From IMG/VR virus record IMGVR_UViG_3300005613_000006, positions 108,879-172,878 of that record: a stretch of DNA of 64,000 nucleotides, one strand, 5' to 3'. The stretch's first letter is position 1, and each line of letters starts with the position of its first letter. The position numbers and the translations under genes were made by a program. Positions 47,157 to 56,282 of the stretch are shown here, one piece after another. The DNA is from a virus. The notes beneath the pieces were generated by a model. It was not told the origin of the DNA. It saw only the letters and a list, made by a program, of their open reading frames with translations, and ran no database searches.

Positions 47157-47197
47157 TAAAAAAGACCCTACGGCATCAACCACAGACACCGTAGGGC
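47157..47197 (-). terminator. intrinsic terminator
   Basis: CCCTACGG/CCGTAGGG stem followed by TCTTTTTT on the minus strand, separating the HNH gene at 47296 from the GP88-like gene. Confidence 0.85.
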
Positions 47198-47295
47198 CGT
47201 TCTCCGAACCTCATCACGGGAGATTACCATGCGCAACCACGGTGTTCACCTATGCTTCAAAAAAACGATGTTTCTCAAAATCCAACTGACCACTT

Positions 47296-47628
47296 TTAGT
47301 TGTCGGCTTCATGGTGTAGTTTGGCGTGGCAGTTTAAGCAGTACACGTCACACTTCGCTATCTCAGCAAGGATACGTTCGATGCTGAAACACCTATTTAC
47401 CATTACTGCGATTCCCATTTCCTTTTGAGCCGGGTCTCGATGGTGAAAGCACAAGCACGCTGGATGGTTTTCGCCACATTCCTTACATTGCTTGTCTTTC
47501 TTGTATTCTCTCAACCACGCCCACTTCTTTTTCCTCAGTTTGGCTTTATTGGTGGCGTAGTTGGTCTTGTTGGCCTCATAGTGCTTCTTGCTTAATTCTC
47601 GGCGCTTCTCAGGGTCTTTGTATGGCAT
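47296..47628 (-). CDS. HNH homing endonuclease
   Basis: 110 residues. Basic helical N-terminus, CKECGENHPACLCFHHRDPAQKEMG...VYCLNCHAKLH. Near twin of 32683-33051. Own promoter at 47657 and terminator at 47157: a complete cassette. Confidence 0.88.
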   Translation of the reverse strand: MPYKDPEKRRELSKKHYEANKTNYATNKAKLRKKKWAWLREYKKDKQCKECGENHPACLCFHHRDPAQKEMGIAVMVNRCFSIERILAEIAKCDVYCLNCHAKLHHEADN

Positions 47629-47656
47629 CGGAGCCTCCTGATTTGGGGTACACTAC

Positions 47657-47668
47657 ATTATACACCAA
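47657..47668 (-). promoter_or_regulatory. TTTGGTGTATAAT promoter
   Basis: 29 bases upstream of the HNH start at 47628. Confidence 0.6.
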
Positions 47669-47712
47669 ATCAGACTGCAAAGAAGTCTTGAACCCCTAAG
47701 TTTCTAAAAAGG

Positions 47713-47785
47713 CCCGCCGAAAGGGTGTCGAACCCCTCACCACGACTCGCGCGTTGTGGTGGTGTGTCCACGCTACACTCGACGG
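47713..47785 (-). tRNA. tRNA-like gene with a 12-nt anticodon loop
   Basis: 73 nt. Acceptor CCGUCGA/UCGGCGG, D arm GUGU/ACAC, T arm AGGGG/CCCUU with loop UUCGACA. The anticodon stem CACCAC/GUGGUG closes a 12-nt loop AACGCGCGAGUC and almost no variable loop remains. Anticodon not assignable. Lies downstream of the Ro60/Y RNA locus. Confidence 0.5.
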
Positions 47786-47888
47786 TTGTGACACTAGGGA
47801 AGACGTGCGCCCGCCTCCCCTAGTGTTTGATTCACTGCGCTTGTCCAGCTATTCCAAAAAAAGCGATTCAATTACGCAAAGCATTAAA
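47786..47888 (-). other. spacer with 9-bp hairpin
   Basis: ACACTAGGG/CCCTAGTGT hairpin at about 47787-47822 and a T7 run near 47860. No gene. Lies between the Y-like RNA and the tRNA-like gene; part may end transcription. Confidence 0.35.
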
Positions 47889-47988
47889 GACGACAAAACG
47901 ATGCTGGGAAGTGTGCTTAAACCTCCTTCGGTTTTGCTGGATTCGCGACTCTTTTCGTCATTTGCATGTAATCCCAACTACATTCGCC
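47889..47988 (-). ncRNA. candidate Y-like RNA 5, next to the Ro60 gene
   Basis: 100 nt. 5' GGCGAATG, GGGATTACATG, AACC/GGTT hairpin, 3' TTTTGTCGTC. Ends pair GGCGA/TCGTC; GGATT can pair with AATCC. It begins 57 bases downstream of the Ro60 stop on the same strand, with a CCCTGG/CCAGGG hairpin between. Bacterial Ro60 genes are usually linked to their Y RNA, which supports the call. Confidence 0.6.
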
Positions 47989-48044
47989 TGCCCGCTACCC
48001 TGGTCGGCTTGAATCTACCGGCCAGGGCGACAATATGCGGGCGA

Positions 48045-49616
48045 TTAGTCTCCTGAGTAGTTTTCCACGATGGAAACAAAGTCTTCGCCGCTTTCACGGT
48101 TGAAGAAGTCGTCCATCACGGTGAATACGGCATCGCTGAAACCACCCACGTTCAACACAACGCCTTCGCGTTCTGGTGTCTGCGTGGTAGTGTTTGGCGT
48201 AATGTCGATGTTCACCAACTTACTCTTTGGGTTTCTACTGTGGAACTCAGTCCACTCTTGGGCCGTACCGCCTCGACCACCATGACGACCAAACCAACTT
48301 TCGTTGTCCGATACGTAGATGATGTTCTCAGCCTTGGCTCTTGTGTTGTTCAAGTGTCGTAGTGGAACCGAGCAGTCGGTTCCCCCACCACCAAAGCTGC
48401 GCAAGGTCTGCGCATTGGTCATAACACTGTCAAACGGGTTCAAGTGTGCATTGTACAAACGGTTGTCGAATGGCATGATGCTGGCGTTCTTGTTTTGACG
48501 GAGTACGCACACTGCGAACAGGGCGGCTACGTCAACACACTTGGTAACGCTGTACGAACCAGTACGACGGCCCATTGCAACCCAACTCATTGAGCTTGAC
48601 ACGTCCACACCAACCACAGTGCGGCCTCGGAAGGTCGGCACGTTTTCCGTAGCAATTTCCATAGCTTCCTGCAAGGCGTTACTGATACGGCTGTCGATGG
48701 TCACGTTTTGGTACGTGGTCAACAGTTGGTATGGGAAGACGTTGCACTGGCGAACCAATTCTGGATTGGCCAACTTCGCGGCCACTTCGTCCACAAATGC
48801 GCTGCTACCGAACACACCACGCTTTTCGAGCATGTTCAAGTTCATACGCAAAGTGTTCCAGGGCATGTTGCGAGCAATGTCACGCCATGCGTTGACACCC
48901 AACTTCAAGTTCGTCAAAGCGCGAAATGGAACGTCTGGGATTTCGTACTCATCTGGCACGTCACCCATTTCCTTCAACGCTTCAAACTGTTGAATGTCTT
49001 CTGGTAGGTACTGGTAGTTTTCGTCGCTCAACTTACCAATCAAGTACGAGAACATAGCTTGCTGTTCTCTACCCACTGGACGTGGGTGTACCATCTTGAT
49101 AGCATCGGCAAGCGACGGGTTGCTGTGACCTACGCTGGCGATGTACAGCTTGTACGCACTGCGGTCTTGCAGCCATCGCTGGATGCAACGCTTTACGGCA
49201 GTACCAAAGCTACGTCGGCCAACGGCACCACTACGAATCAAGTGCATGAAGTTCAACAGCATCTTGCTGTTGTTACACACACGATTGAAGATGGTCTTGA
49301 CCAACTCGGTTTCGCCTCTGGCGGCTAGAGTAGCCAACAGGTAAGCAGGAACGTCCTTCATTCGACCAACCTCACGGCTGTAGACCGCTAGCTTGGCCAA
49401 AAACTCTGACGAACATTCGTTTGCCAGCGCTTGGATTTCCTTGACTTGTTCACCGGCGCTGACATAGAAGGTGTTGCTGAACGTACCAGTTACGGCGTAC
49501 TGTGCCAGGGCATGTTCGTTGGTCTTGCTGTACGCAAGGCCACCAGCGTGATTTCGCGTGTCTGGACGAGGCGTGTTACGCGAACGACAACGGTTTCTGA
49601 AAAGATTCTTGTTCAT
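48045..49616 (-). CDS. Ro60 (TROVE-vWA) RNA-binding protein
   Basis: 523 residues. Helical TROVE repeats (LAVYSREVGRMKDVPAYLLATLA, about 60 onward) form the RNA-binding ring; the C-terminal von Willebrand A domain has the MIDAS DVSSSMSW. Ro60/Rsr binds Y RNAs and misfolded RNAs and can link to exoribonucleases for RNA quality control. GGGAG precedes ATG 49616. It may protect or sort the many phage tRNAs. Confidence 0.93.
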   Translation of the reverse strand: MNKNLFRNRCRSRNTPRPDTRNHAGGLAYSKTNEHALAQYAVTGTFSNTFYVSAGEQVKEIQALANECSSEFLAKLAVYSREVGRMKDVPAYLLATLAARGETELVKTIFNRVCNNSKMLLNFMHLIRSGAVGRRSFGTAVKRCIQRWLQDRSAYKLYIASVGHSNPSLADAIKMVHPRPVGREQQAMFSYLIGKLSDENYQYLPEDIQQFEALKEMGDVPDEYEIPDVPFRALTNLKLGVNAWRDIARNMPWNTLRMNLNMLEKRGVFGSSAFVDEVAAKLANPELVRQCNVFPYQLLTTYQNVTIDSRISNALQEAMEIATENVPTFRGRTVVGVDVSSSMSWVAMGRRTGSYSVTKCVDVAALFAVCVLRQNKNASIMPFDNRLYNAHLNPFDSVMTNAQTLRSFGGGGTDCSVPLRHLNNTRAKAENIIYVSDNESWFGRHGGRGGTAQEWTEFHSRNPKSKLVNIDITPNTTTQTPEREGVVLNVGGFSDAVFTVMDDFFNRESGEDFVSIVENYSGD

Positions 49617-49681
49617 AGGATTTCTCCCTTCATTCAGCAAAAGTCTGACAAAATTTCCTGGGCCTAAAAGCCCAACATTAT

Positions 49682-49710
49682 AGTATACACCGAGCAGAGC
49701 CGTTTGTCAA
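49682..49710 (-). promoter_or_regulatory. sigma70-type promoter of the Ro60 gene
   Basis: TTGACA, 17 bases ending GGTG, TATACT; 66 bases upstream of the Ro60 start. Confidence 0.8.
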
Positions 49711-49711
49711 C

Positions 49712-49897
49712 TTACCGGCCAGTAATATCGTCCAAATAGTTCCGCTGCCACTTGTGACCCCAGTAAGTGGAGCTTTTTGAGGGATTTTCCTGCTCATCTT
49801 TTTCCTCTTCACGTACTTTCAGCCATCCGAGGACGACTCCGACCGCGATTACGAGTAGAAAAACGATGTAGGCTCCGTATCCAAGTTGAGGGTCCAT
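49712..49897 (-). CDS. small membrane protein
   Basis: 61 residues. One membrane helix (AYIVFLLVIAVGVVLGWL, about 9-26), then a charged cytoplasmic tail. Function unknown. Confidence 0.65.
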   Translation of the reverse strand: MDPQLGYGAYIVFLLVIAVGVVLGWLKVREEEKDEQENPSKSSTYWGHKWQRNYLDDITGR

Positions 49898-49898
49898 G

Positions 49899-50300
49899 TT
49901 ACACCTGTGTGGTTACTAAGTGTTTGATAAACTCGTCCATGTCCCCACCGAAAGCGCCATCATGGAGCGCCCGCTTGATTTTCTTCACGGCTTCCGGCTT
50001 TTTGAAGCCCAGGCCCATCAGGGCGTCGATTGCGGGCTCAAATTCGACCAAATCGGCCTTTTTTGGAGCCACTGGCGCAACTACGGCGACCGGAACGGCC
50101 TTCGGCGCGGCCTTGGCCTCTTTTTTGTAGACTACCTTGCCTTTGATACACTCAATGAGGTCAAAATCCAAGATTTGTCCACATTCACACACGCCTTTGT
50201 CAATAATTTGAACTTCTCGCATCGACCGCCACGTTTCAGCGTTGCATTTTGGGCAGAAGTAGACAAAATCGTGTTCAACTCGCTTTGGTTTAAGTCCCAC
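49899..50300 (-). CDS. zinc-ribbon protein with RuvA-C-like helical end
   Basis: 133 residues. CPKC...CECG zinc ribbon at about 16-42, Ala/Pro/Val linker, and a C-terminal FEPAIDALMGLGFKKPEAVKKIKRAL module resembling UBA/RuvA domain III. Probably DNA or partner binding. Confidence 0.62.
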   Translation of the reverse strand: MGLKPKRVEHDFVYFCPKCNAETWRSMREVQIIDKGVCECGQILDFDLIECIKGKVVYKKEAKAAPKAVPVAVVAPVAPKKADLVEFEPAIDALMGLGFKKPEAVKKIKRALHDGAFGGDMDEFIKHLVTTQV

Positions 50301-50815
50301 TAGTCCGACTCCTGTTCAGCAACCTTCTTTTTCTGTTGTTCTTCCAATCGGGTCTTCGCATTCTGCTGCCTCCACCAAATCATGTACTTGATGGCGGCTG
50401 GCAGTGTTCTAAACCGATGCCGACCGGGACATAAATCCCAACTGCCGTCCCTACATTTCATCATCAGTGCGTATGGCGGTGATTGAGGGTTAATCCCCAT
50501 GAAGGTCTCACCGTGCCGAATGCGGAAGTTCCCACAAGTGCTGTCCCACGACTCGGATTCGAGGCCATAGTATTTTTCTCGGCTTTGAATCTCCACAGGG
50601 TCAGTACACTCTGAGATAAACTGCATCAGATACGGCAAATTCTCGGATTTTGCAGAGATAGACCGGGCTTCTTTGGGTGAGACAAGGGTAGCAGGGTTAA
50701 TGTCAGGATAGGCTATGCCTTGAATGATGAAACCAGCACCACATGCTGGGCAATGTCTTGACCTGGGGCCTACAGCGTGCCCACATTTCTTACAGTTTTT
50801 GTGTCCTTTTGGCAT
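50300..50815 (-). CDS. zinc-ribbon protein
   Basis: 171 residues. CKKCGHAVGPRSRHCPACG double CxxC ribbon at about 8-26, then an aromatic-rich domain and a Gln/Lys helix. Start at 50815; its ATG overlaps the ATG of the plus-strand HNH gene (CATG). Function unknown. Confidence 0.62.
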   Translation of the reverse strand: MPKGHKNCKKCGHAVGPRSRHCPACGAGFIIQGIAYPDINPATLVSPKEARSISAKSENLPYLMQFISECTDPVEIQSREKYYGLESESWDSTCGNFRIRHGETFMGINPQSPPYALMMKCRDGSWDLCPGRHRFRTLPAAIKYMIWWRQQNAKTRLEEQQKKKVAEQESD

Positions 50816-51437
50816 GCTAAATAAGCTCAAAAAGTGGCAAATTCCTATCAGGACTAATTCTCGCAAAGGTCGTCCAAATACCCATCCAGCATCGGCTAAA
50901 AGCGGTCTACTGGGTTCTATATTCGGTTCTTTGACTGTTGTATCTTACGTACATGGTGGATGTTTGTGTCGTTGTGCTTGTGGTCAAGACAAAATTGTAA
51001 CACCAGCAAGGTTGTTGAATGGTAGTTACAAATCTTGTGGATGTGCCAAATTTCGACGTGGCCCTGACAGCCCACAATGGAAAGGTTACAAAACTATTCC
51101 CAAACAATACTTTCTATCTCTCAAACACGATGCAGCACGTCGCAAACTGTTGTTTGAAATTACCATTGAAGATATTGGAAACCTACTAGAAAACCAACAA
51201 TATACATGTTGCCTTTCTGGTGTATCAATTTCGATGGAAGAAAAAACCGCATCACTAGACCGAATAAACTCTTCTAGTGGATACGAGGTAGACAACATTC
51301 AGTGGGTTCACAAAATTGTTAATGAAATGAAGTGGGACTATAACCAACAAGAGTTCATTGAATGGTGCAATCATATAGCCAACCATGTTGGCAAAACCAG
51401 GGCGGCGGGCTGCTTGGCATCCTACCGCCCCGGTTAG
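50814..51437 (+). CDS. HNH endonuclease with N-terminal zinc ribbon
   Basis: 207 residues if started at 50814. GSIFGSLTVVSYVHGGCLCRCACGQ...SCGC zinc ribbon, then CCLSGVSISMEEKTASLDRINSSSGYEVDNIQWVHKIVNEMK, the T4-I-Tev/phage HNH core. No clear ribosome site, so the start is uncertain. Inserted between the rIIB-like and zinc-ribbon genes on the opposite strand. Confidence 0.75.
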   Translation: MLNKLKKWQIPIRTNSRKGRPNTHPASAKSGLLGSIFGSLTVVSYVHGGCLCRCACGQDKIVTPARLLNGSYKSCGCAKFRRGPDSPQWKGYKTIPKQYFLSLKHDAARRKLLFEITIEDIGNLLENQQYTCCLSGVSISMEEKTASLDRINSSSGYEVDNIQWVHKIVNEMKWDYNQQEFIEWCNHIANHVGKTRAAGCLASYRPG

Positions 51438-51451
51438 GAGGGAGACTATTT

Positions 51452-52468
51452 CTAGTATGGGAAGTCGTCGTCGTCTTCCTCATAGTCGTAGTCGTCGTAA
51501 TCGTCAGCCTCGTCACAGTAGCAATCCCCAGCGGGTTCGCCACAGTCAGGGCGGGGGTCTTCCTCTTCCTCATAATCTGGCTCTGACAAGTCACTGGCCA
51601 AATTCCAGTGGTCGGCGGTGTCGTGGTCGAACTGGCCACCTTCGCGAACCTCGGTCGGCTCAACCTTGCGGCCCTGAGCGGTGTAGAGACCACCTTCCAT
51701 AACACCAAAGTTTTCCCGGCCTTCCATGTCGCGGATAACCTCGTAGGTGTTGACACGAACCTTTCCGGCGTCAACGTGCGGAACACATACGATGTCGGCG
51801 GGGTCTACCTTGCAGACGATGTAGCGGTCACTGGCGTCGCCGAAACCCTCAACAAACTGTTTGGTTCCAACGTGGTAGCCATAGCTGCAAGCATCTTGCG
51901 GGTCATCGTCCACCTTGTTGCGAGACATGAAGGGCTTCGCGCCAACGTGGTTATCCACCTTTCCACTGCGCTTGTCGGTGTAGTCGTCGCGCACGGCCTT
52001 GTAGCACAGGACAAAACCCTCGGGCGTGATGGGCAGACTGTTATCCGCCACAAACTTGTAGGCTTGCTCCGTGCTGCGCTTCGACGGGTTTGCCATCAGG
52101 CGGTCACAGAACTTGACGAACGCCTTGAAGCCTTCGCTGCCGTAACCATCCCGCATGAGGTCGCGCATCCGGTCCCGTAGCGAGGCTGGCAGTTCCTCGT
52201 CGCCGTAGCGAATCAGGCCAGTCTCGGGGTTGACGGTAATCTTGCCGTCCGAATACGGCTCAATGACCTGGACGATTTCCTCGGTCACCGCTTCCTCGGA
52301 ACTGAGGCCCATCAGACGCCGGATTTCATTGGCATCCTGTTCGGGCTTCCGAAGGTGTCTCAGCAAAAGCCGGTGGTTGTAGTGCCCACAAGGCACCGTA
52401 TGGGTGTTCCCATTCATTACGAGGTTGATAACCCCGCTTCTTGAAACGATAAAAGCAATCTTACTCAT
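51452..52468 (-). CDS. rIIB-like protein
   Basis: 338 residues. The central part (EGFKAFVKFCDRLMANPSKRS, LPITPEGFVLCYKAVRDDYTDKRSG, SYGYHVGTKQFVEGFGD) matches phage rIIB proteins. Long acidic tail (DDYDDYDYEEDDDDF). GGGGAG before ATG 52468. In T4, rIIB works with rIIA against host exclusion systems. Confidence 0.85.
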   Translation of the reverse strand: MSKIAFIVSRSGVINLVMNGNTHTVPCGHYNHRLLLRHLRKPEQDANEIRRLMGLSSEEAVTEEIVQVIEPYSDGKITVNPETGLIRYGDEELPASLRDRMRDLMRDGYGSEGFKAFVKFCDRLMANPSKRSTEQAYKFVADNSLPITPEGFVLCYKAVRDDYTDKRSGKVDNHVGAKPFMSRNKVDDDPQDACSYGYHVGTKQFVEGFGDASDRYIVCKVDPADIVCVPHVDAGKVRVNTYEVIRDMEGRENFGVMEGGLYTAQGRKVEPTEVREGGQFDHDTADHWNLASDLSEPDYEEEEDPRPDCGEPAGDCYCDEADDYDDYDYEEDDDDFPY

Positions 52469-52529
52469 GGTATTCTCCCCATTGTGATGATTGGAGTTTG
52501 TGTGGTTGAGCCTCACACGTAGTTGTGGT

Positions 52530-53228
52530 TTATCCGCCGAAGATGCCCGCGATGCCAGCACCACCCAATTCGGCAACGATTTCCGGTACGTCGGCGTTGG
52601 GCACTTCCTCGCCGTTTCTCAAGACCGTTTGTTGGCCCCGATTGTCCATTTCGATATGGAGGGTTTTGTCACCGATACGGGCGTCGATTTCCCCAACGAC
52701 CTTACGCTCTGGCATCCTGATAACGAGTTCGCCCGTTTCTGCGTCGAAAGCCACGCGGGCCGAGCGCAGGTTCGACATGATGTTGAGGTAATAGTAAGCG
52801 AGGTCTTCGCCTTCGGCTTCATTGATGGCATCGACAATCTCTTGACGAGCCTTGACGAAGTTGACGCGAGTTTCCTCCATCGGGCCTTCGTCGGACACCG
52901 GGAGACCGAGCATACGCATCATGTCACGCACACTGGGGTCGTCGGCAATTTCCGGTAGACACGGCGATTCGCAGTCGCACGCGACCTCGGCGGGAACGGG
53001 AACCGGGGCTTCCTCAACAACCTGCACGGCCTGTGCGTTGTCGGGCTTGTATTGACGATAGTTGTTGTCTTCGGGTTGGTTCAGGTCGTAACCATGAACT
53101 CTGCCATCCTCAACCTTGTCCACCTTCACGTTGCGGTAGCCAGGGGTATGGGGGGTGCTGCCCCCTCGGTAGAGGAAGCGAATCTCTTGCCCAGGTTGGG
53201 CGTCGGTCAAAGTGTTGAGTGGTCTCAT
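52530..53228 (-). CDS. hypothetical protein between rIIB and rIIA
   Basis: 232 residues. N-terminal beta-rich domain (GQEIRFLYRGG...YRNVKVDKVEDGRVHGYDL) followed by a Cys pair (CDCESPC) and helical region. Sits between rIIB- and rIIA-like genes with its own promoter at 53266, so probably linked to their role. No family name recognised. Confidence 0.65.
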   Translation of the reverse strand: MRPLNTLTDAQPGQEIRFLYRGGSTPHTPGYRNVKVDKVEDGRVHGYDLNQPEDNNYRQYKPDNAQAVQVVEEAPVPVPAEVACDCESPCLPEIADDPSVRDMMRMLGLPVSDEGPMEETRVNFVKARQEIVDAINEAEGEDLAYYYLNIMSNLRSARVAFDAETGELVIRMPERKVVGEIDARIGDKTLHIEMDNRGQQTVLRNGEEVPNADVPEIVAELGGAGIAGIFGG

Positions 53229-53265
53229 TCTGAGAACCTCCTGTAAAAAAAGTGATTGTTCACAT

Positions 53266-53293
53266 AGTATAGCACGAAATCAGGGTTTGTCAA
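53266..53293 (-). promoter_or_regulatory. sigma70-type promoter
   Basis: TTGACA, 16 bases ending GTGC, TATACT. Drives the 52530 gene and rIIB. Confidence 0.82.
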
Positions 53294-53313
53294 CCCACTT
53301 TTCTGGATTTTTT

Positions 53314-55587
53314 CTAAACTGGTCCTGCGCCGTGCTTGTCTACCAATTTGATGTACTGAACAACAGCCGGGGTTTCCTTCCTAGAAATATCGTCACTGCT
53401 ATAATGGTTCTCTTTGGAGGCAATGAATGACTCCCAGAAGGGATAGTCCTTCTTGATTGCTTTTTCCAAAGCTACTAGGTCATGGTCACGCTTGCCAGCC
53501 GTCAGCTTGTAGTTGACCAGACCGGCCAAGTCAGTGTAAGCTGAATAGTTCGGGGTTTTCTTACCCGAGTCCCGTACTTGCTTCAACTTGTCCAGAAAAG
53601 CCTTCATCACAGACGTGGGGTCAGTAATCTTGTCAATTAGTAGCGTGTAATATGCACGTCGCCCAAATCGGTTCATTTCCTCCGCATTGGAAATATGGCG
53701 GGCAAGGTCGCGCTTCACAGCGTCGGCCCGCAGCACTTCCTTCGCATAGGTCCAAATGTCAACCCAATCGTCGCTCTTGCGGAACTTCTTGGCTACGCCA
53801 GGGCGCACACCGATAACCTCTGGCACTTCGTACCCACAGGCTTTTAGTCGGCTCATAATCTGACCCACTTCACGCGGGTGGATGATGCGACCATCGCGCC
53901 GTGCTTGATAGCGACAAATCTCACAGTAGACACCACCATCGGCAAGGTCAACCGCATCCTCAGACCAGTAGTCATAGAAGCGGTCCAGGTAATCCGTCGA
54001 ACCATCGTGCGAAAACACTTGCGACGTGCAACTGTGAAACACACCACGGTTGGCAGGAAGCTTCGGCAAGGTCGAGGTCGGCGTTAGTTCGCTGCCGTCC
54101 ATGCCCATCTTTTCCAAGAAGGACGCTTTGGCTTCGGCAGTCTCGAACTTCACCAGACATACTCGCCTTACTTTTCGTTCTTCCAGTAATGCCCGGCATC
54201 GCGAGAAGCTACCGCGAGGAATGTCAACCTCGTAGAACCCAACATTCCGGTTCGTCGGAGCAAACTGTTGAACCTTGTGCTTTTTGATGGTGCCCTTGCG
54301 GTCGATTTCATCTTCGGTGTACCAGCTATGGCGGCGGGATTCACGCTTGTATTCCCATGCTTCGATACCACCGATTTCCGAGAATGCCTGGATGGGCGTA
54401 CCAATCGGAGTGCCCTGCCATTCCAGCAGCGGAACGTCGGCCAATCGACCGAGCGTACCCAACTTGGCACTGTTACCCAGGTACATATCGTTGGCGAGAC
54501 ACCGGGCTTCCCACAGCGTTTTGCATTCGACAAACTGCTTCTCAACCTCTGCGTTGACCTCCACCAGAATCTCTTCCAGTTTGGCCACGATGGCAGCCTG
54601 AGTCGCTTTACCGTAGGACAGTTGTTCACGCGATGGCGTAATGTCCAGGGCACCAACCGGGAACTTGATTTCAATGTCGTTCTTCAACAGGCGAGAACAC
54701 TTGTCGGACAAGTCTTTGATTTTGCTACCATTCAATGGGTAACAGATATTCCCCATGATGGCCTTGGCACCGCTATACTGAGGCTCAGACGAGTAGATGC
54801 CCCAATCACCCTTTTGCAGGATGAACGTGGTGTTCGGAATGGTCAGTTCCTTGCCAGTGAACTCAGGGCGGTGTGAGAAGTGTCGGTAGACCTGGGCAAT
54901 CTTCTGTTGGAACTCATTGCAATCATAGCTTCGCACGGCAAATTTTACGAACAGACCGTTCGGTTCATCCGTTTCTTCATCCTGGTCTTTCAGGTGGTCA
55001 ACTTCGGGCAGGCGTTCCTCGTTCAAGAAACACAGGTAGTGCCGCTTGATGCCGTTGAAGTAGGACACAACAGTGAACGTGTCCGTTACCGCCAGTGGTG
55101 ACTTGGAACCCAGACCAAGCTGGCCAACGAAGTCATTGGACTTGGTTTTGGTTGACAGGAAATAGGTCGTGTAGATTGTGTGTACCTCGTCTACGACTTT
55201 CACTGACTCGGGACAGCCACGAGACTTCCAGTACACTTCACATTCGTCCAGTTGAGCCGGGCCGTAGACTACATTGCTGTAATCGGGGGCAATCTTATCA
55301 CCCTCATATACGATGTATCCAAGGCCGGGGCCAAAGTCACGACCGCTGAACCAAGGTTCACTGCTGGTGGGAACGTGGACGATAGGTGGTTTGTGAAGAG
55401 TGTTCGCCGCCACATGGGCGTCGTACATATTGGTGCCTAACTCACGGGCAGCCGCAGTAGGCTTGTCCGAATAAAGTCCATCGCTCAAAATTCTAAAGGC
55501 TTCCGCTGTAGCCATTATATCAAAACCAGTTGATTCGCCTAGACCAGATTTCCTTACTGATACTTTATCAACAGTCGCAACAGCCAT
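53314..55587 (-). CDS. rIIA-like GHKL ATPase
   Basis: 757 residues. Bergerat-fold motifs: N box AARELGTNMYDAH (about 47), G1 RDFGPGLG, G2 GQLGLGSKSP, then a long helical C-terminal part. Matches phage rIIA proteins, implicated with rIIB in resisting RexAB-type exclusion and toxin systems. Confidence 0.88.
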   Translation of the reverse strand: MAVATVDKVSVRKSGLGESTGFDIMATAEAFRILSDGLYSDKPTAAARELGTNMYDAHVAANTLHKPPIVHVPTSSEPWFSGRDFGPGLGYIVYEGDKIAPDYSNVVYGPAQLDECEVYWKSRGCPESVKVVDEVHTIYTTYFLSTKTKSNDFVGQLGLGSKSPLAVTDTFTVVSYFNGIKRHYLCFLNEERLPEVDHLKDQDEETDEPNGLFVKFAVRSYDCNEFQQKIAQVYRHFSHRPEFTGKELTIPNTTFILQKGDWGIYSSEPQYSGAKAIMGNICYPLNGSKIKDLSDKCSRLLKNDIEIKFPVGALDITPSREQLSYGKATQAAIVAKLEEILVEVNAEVEKQFVECKTLWEARCLANDMYLGNSAKLGTLGRLADVPLLEWQGTPIGTPIQAFSEIGGIEAWEYKRESRRHSWYTEDEIDRKGTIKKHKVQQFAPTNRNVGFYEVDIPRGSFSRCRALLEERKVRRVCLVKFETAEAKASFLEKMGMDGSELTPTSTLPKLPANRGVFHSCTSQVFSHDGSTDYLDRFYDYWSEDAVDLADGGVYCEICRYQARRDGRIIHPREVGQIMSRLKACGYEVPEVIGVRPGVAKKFRKSDDWVDIWTYAKEVLRADAVKRDLARHISNAEEMNRFGRRAYYTLLIDKITDPTSVMKAFLDKLKQVRDSGKKTPNYSAYTDLAGLVNYKLTAGKRDHDLVALEKAIKKDYPFWESFIASKENHYSSDDISRKETPAVVQYIKLVDKHGAGPV

Positions 55588-56211
55588 TTAATCTTCCTCC
55601 AAATAATCAATAAGTTTTTGCAATATATCACTATCATCATTACAATGACCCAGTGTTACATTACATCTAAAACAGAGCAAGCCTCTTATTTTACCAGTTT
55701 GGTGTGAATGGTCCACAGCAAATCTTGTTCGATTGTTACCTGGATTATTGGCCCCACAACATGCACATTTGCCATTTTGCCGTTTTAACAGATTTTCGTA
55801 CTCTCGTAGGGTAATGCCAAATTCATGTTGTAATTGTATATCCGTCTTACAATCTTTACAACAAGCATGAAGACCATCTTTGGTATATCTATCCTTACCA
55901 AACATATCCACCGTTTTCATTTCAAGACACCTAGAACATTTTTTGAAACCATTACTTGCCAAAGTTCCTTTTCTAAATCTAACTTTGACCAGCTTCTTCA
56001 ATAAACATCCACATGATTGAATTCTTCCTTGTTTGACTTCATAACAACCAAGTTCTTTTAGATTACCACATTCACATCGAAACATGGCATGTTGTAATCT
56101 CCGATTGGTGTCCTTGTATCTCACATAAAATGGTTCACCTTCTACTGTAAGCATTCCAAACTTGTCGCCGGGGTGTACTGACCATCGTTCTTTCGGTATA
56201 GGTTCTGACAT
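55588..56211 (-). CDS. endonuclease VII-like nuclease
   Basis: 207 residues. N-terminal zinc-ribbon (FRCECGN...SCGC), second zinc pair (CSRC...CKDC), then CACCGANNPGNNRTRFAVDHSHQTGKIRGLLCFRCNVTLG, the endonuclease VII core as at 42023. AT-rich, own promoter; ends one base before the rIIA start, so apparently inserted ahead of rIIA. Confidence 0.85.
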   Translation of the reverse strand: MSEPIPKERWSVHPGDKFGMLTVEGEPFYVRYKDTNRRLQHAMFRCECGNLKELGCYEVKQGRIQSCGCLLKKLVKVRFRKGTLASNGFKKCSRCLEMKTVDMFGKDRYTKDGLHACCKDCKTDIQLQHEFGITLREYENLLKRQNGKCACCGANNPGNNRTRFAVDHSHQTGKIRGLLCFRCNVTLGHCNDDSDILQKLIDYLEED

Positions 56212-56252
56212 GAAAAAATCTCCTCAACTTTGATGTTAATACTGACTAATGT

Positions 56253-56264
56253 ATTATACACCAA
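56253..56264 (-). promoter_or_regulatory. TTTGGTGTATAAT promoter
   Basis: 42 bases upstream of the endonuclease start at 56211. Confidence 0.6.
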
Positions 56265-56282
56265 AATTTAGAAGATTATCAG

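Noticed and set aside
47229-47290. Plus-strand peptide start after GGAGATTACC
   Set aside because: The frame runs into the antisense of the HNH gene and has no promoter or family look.
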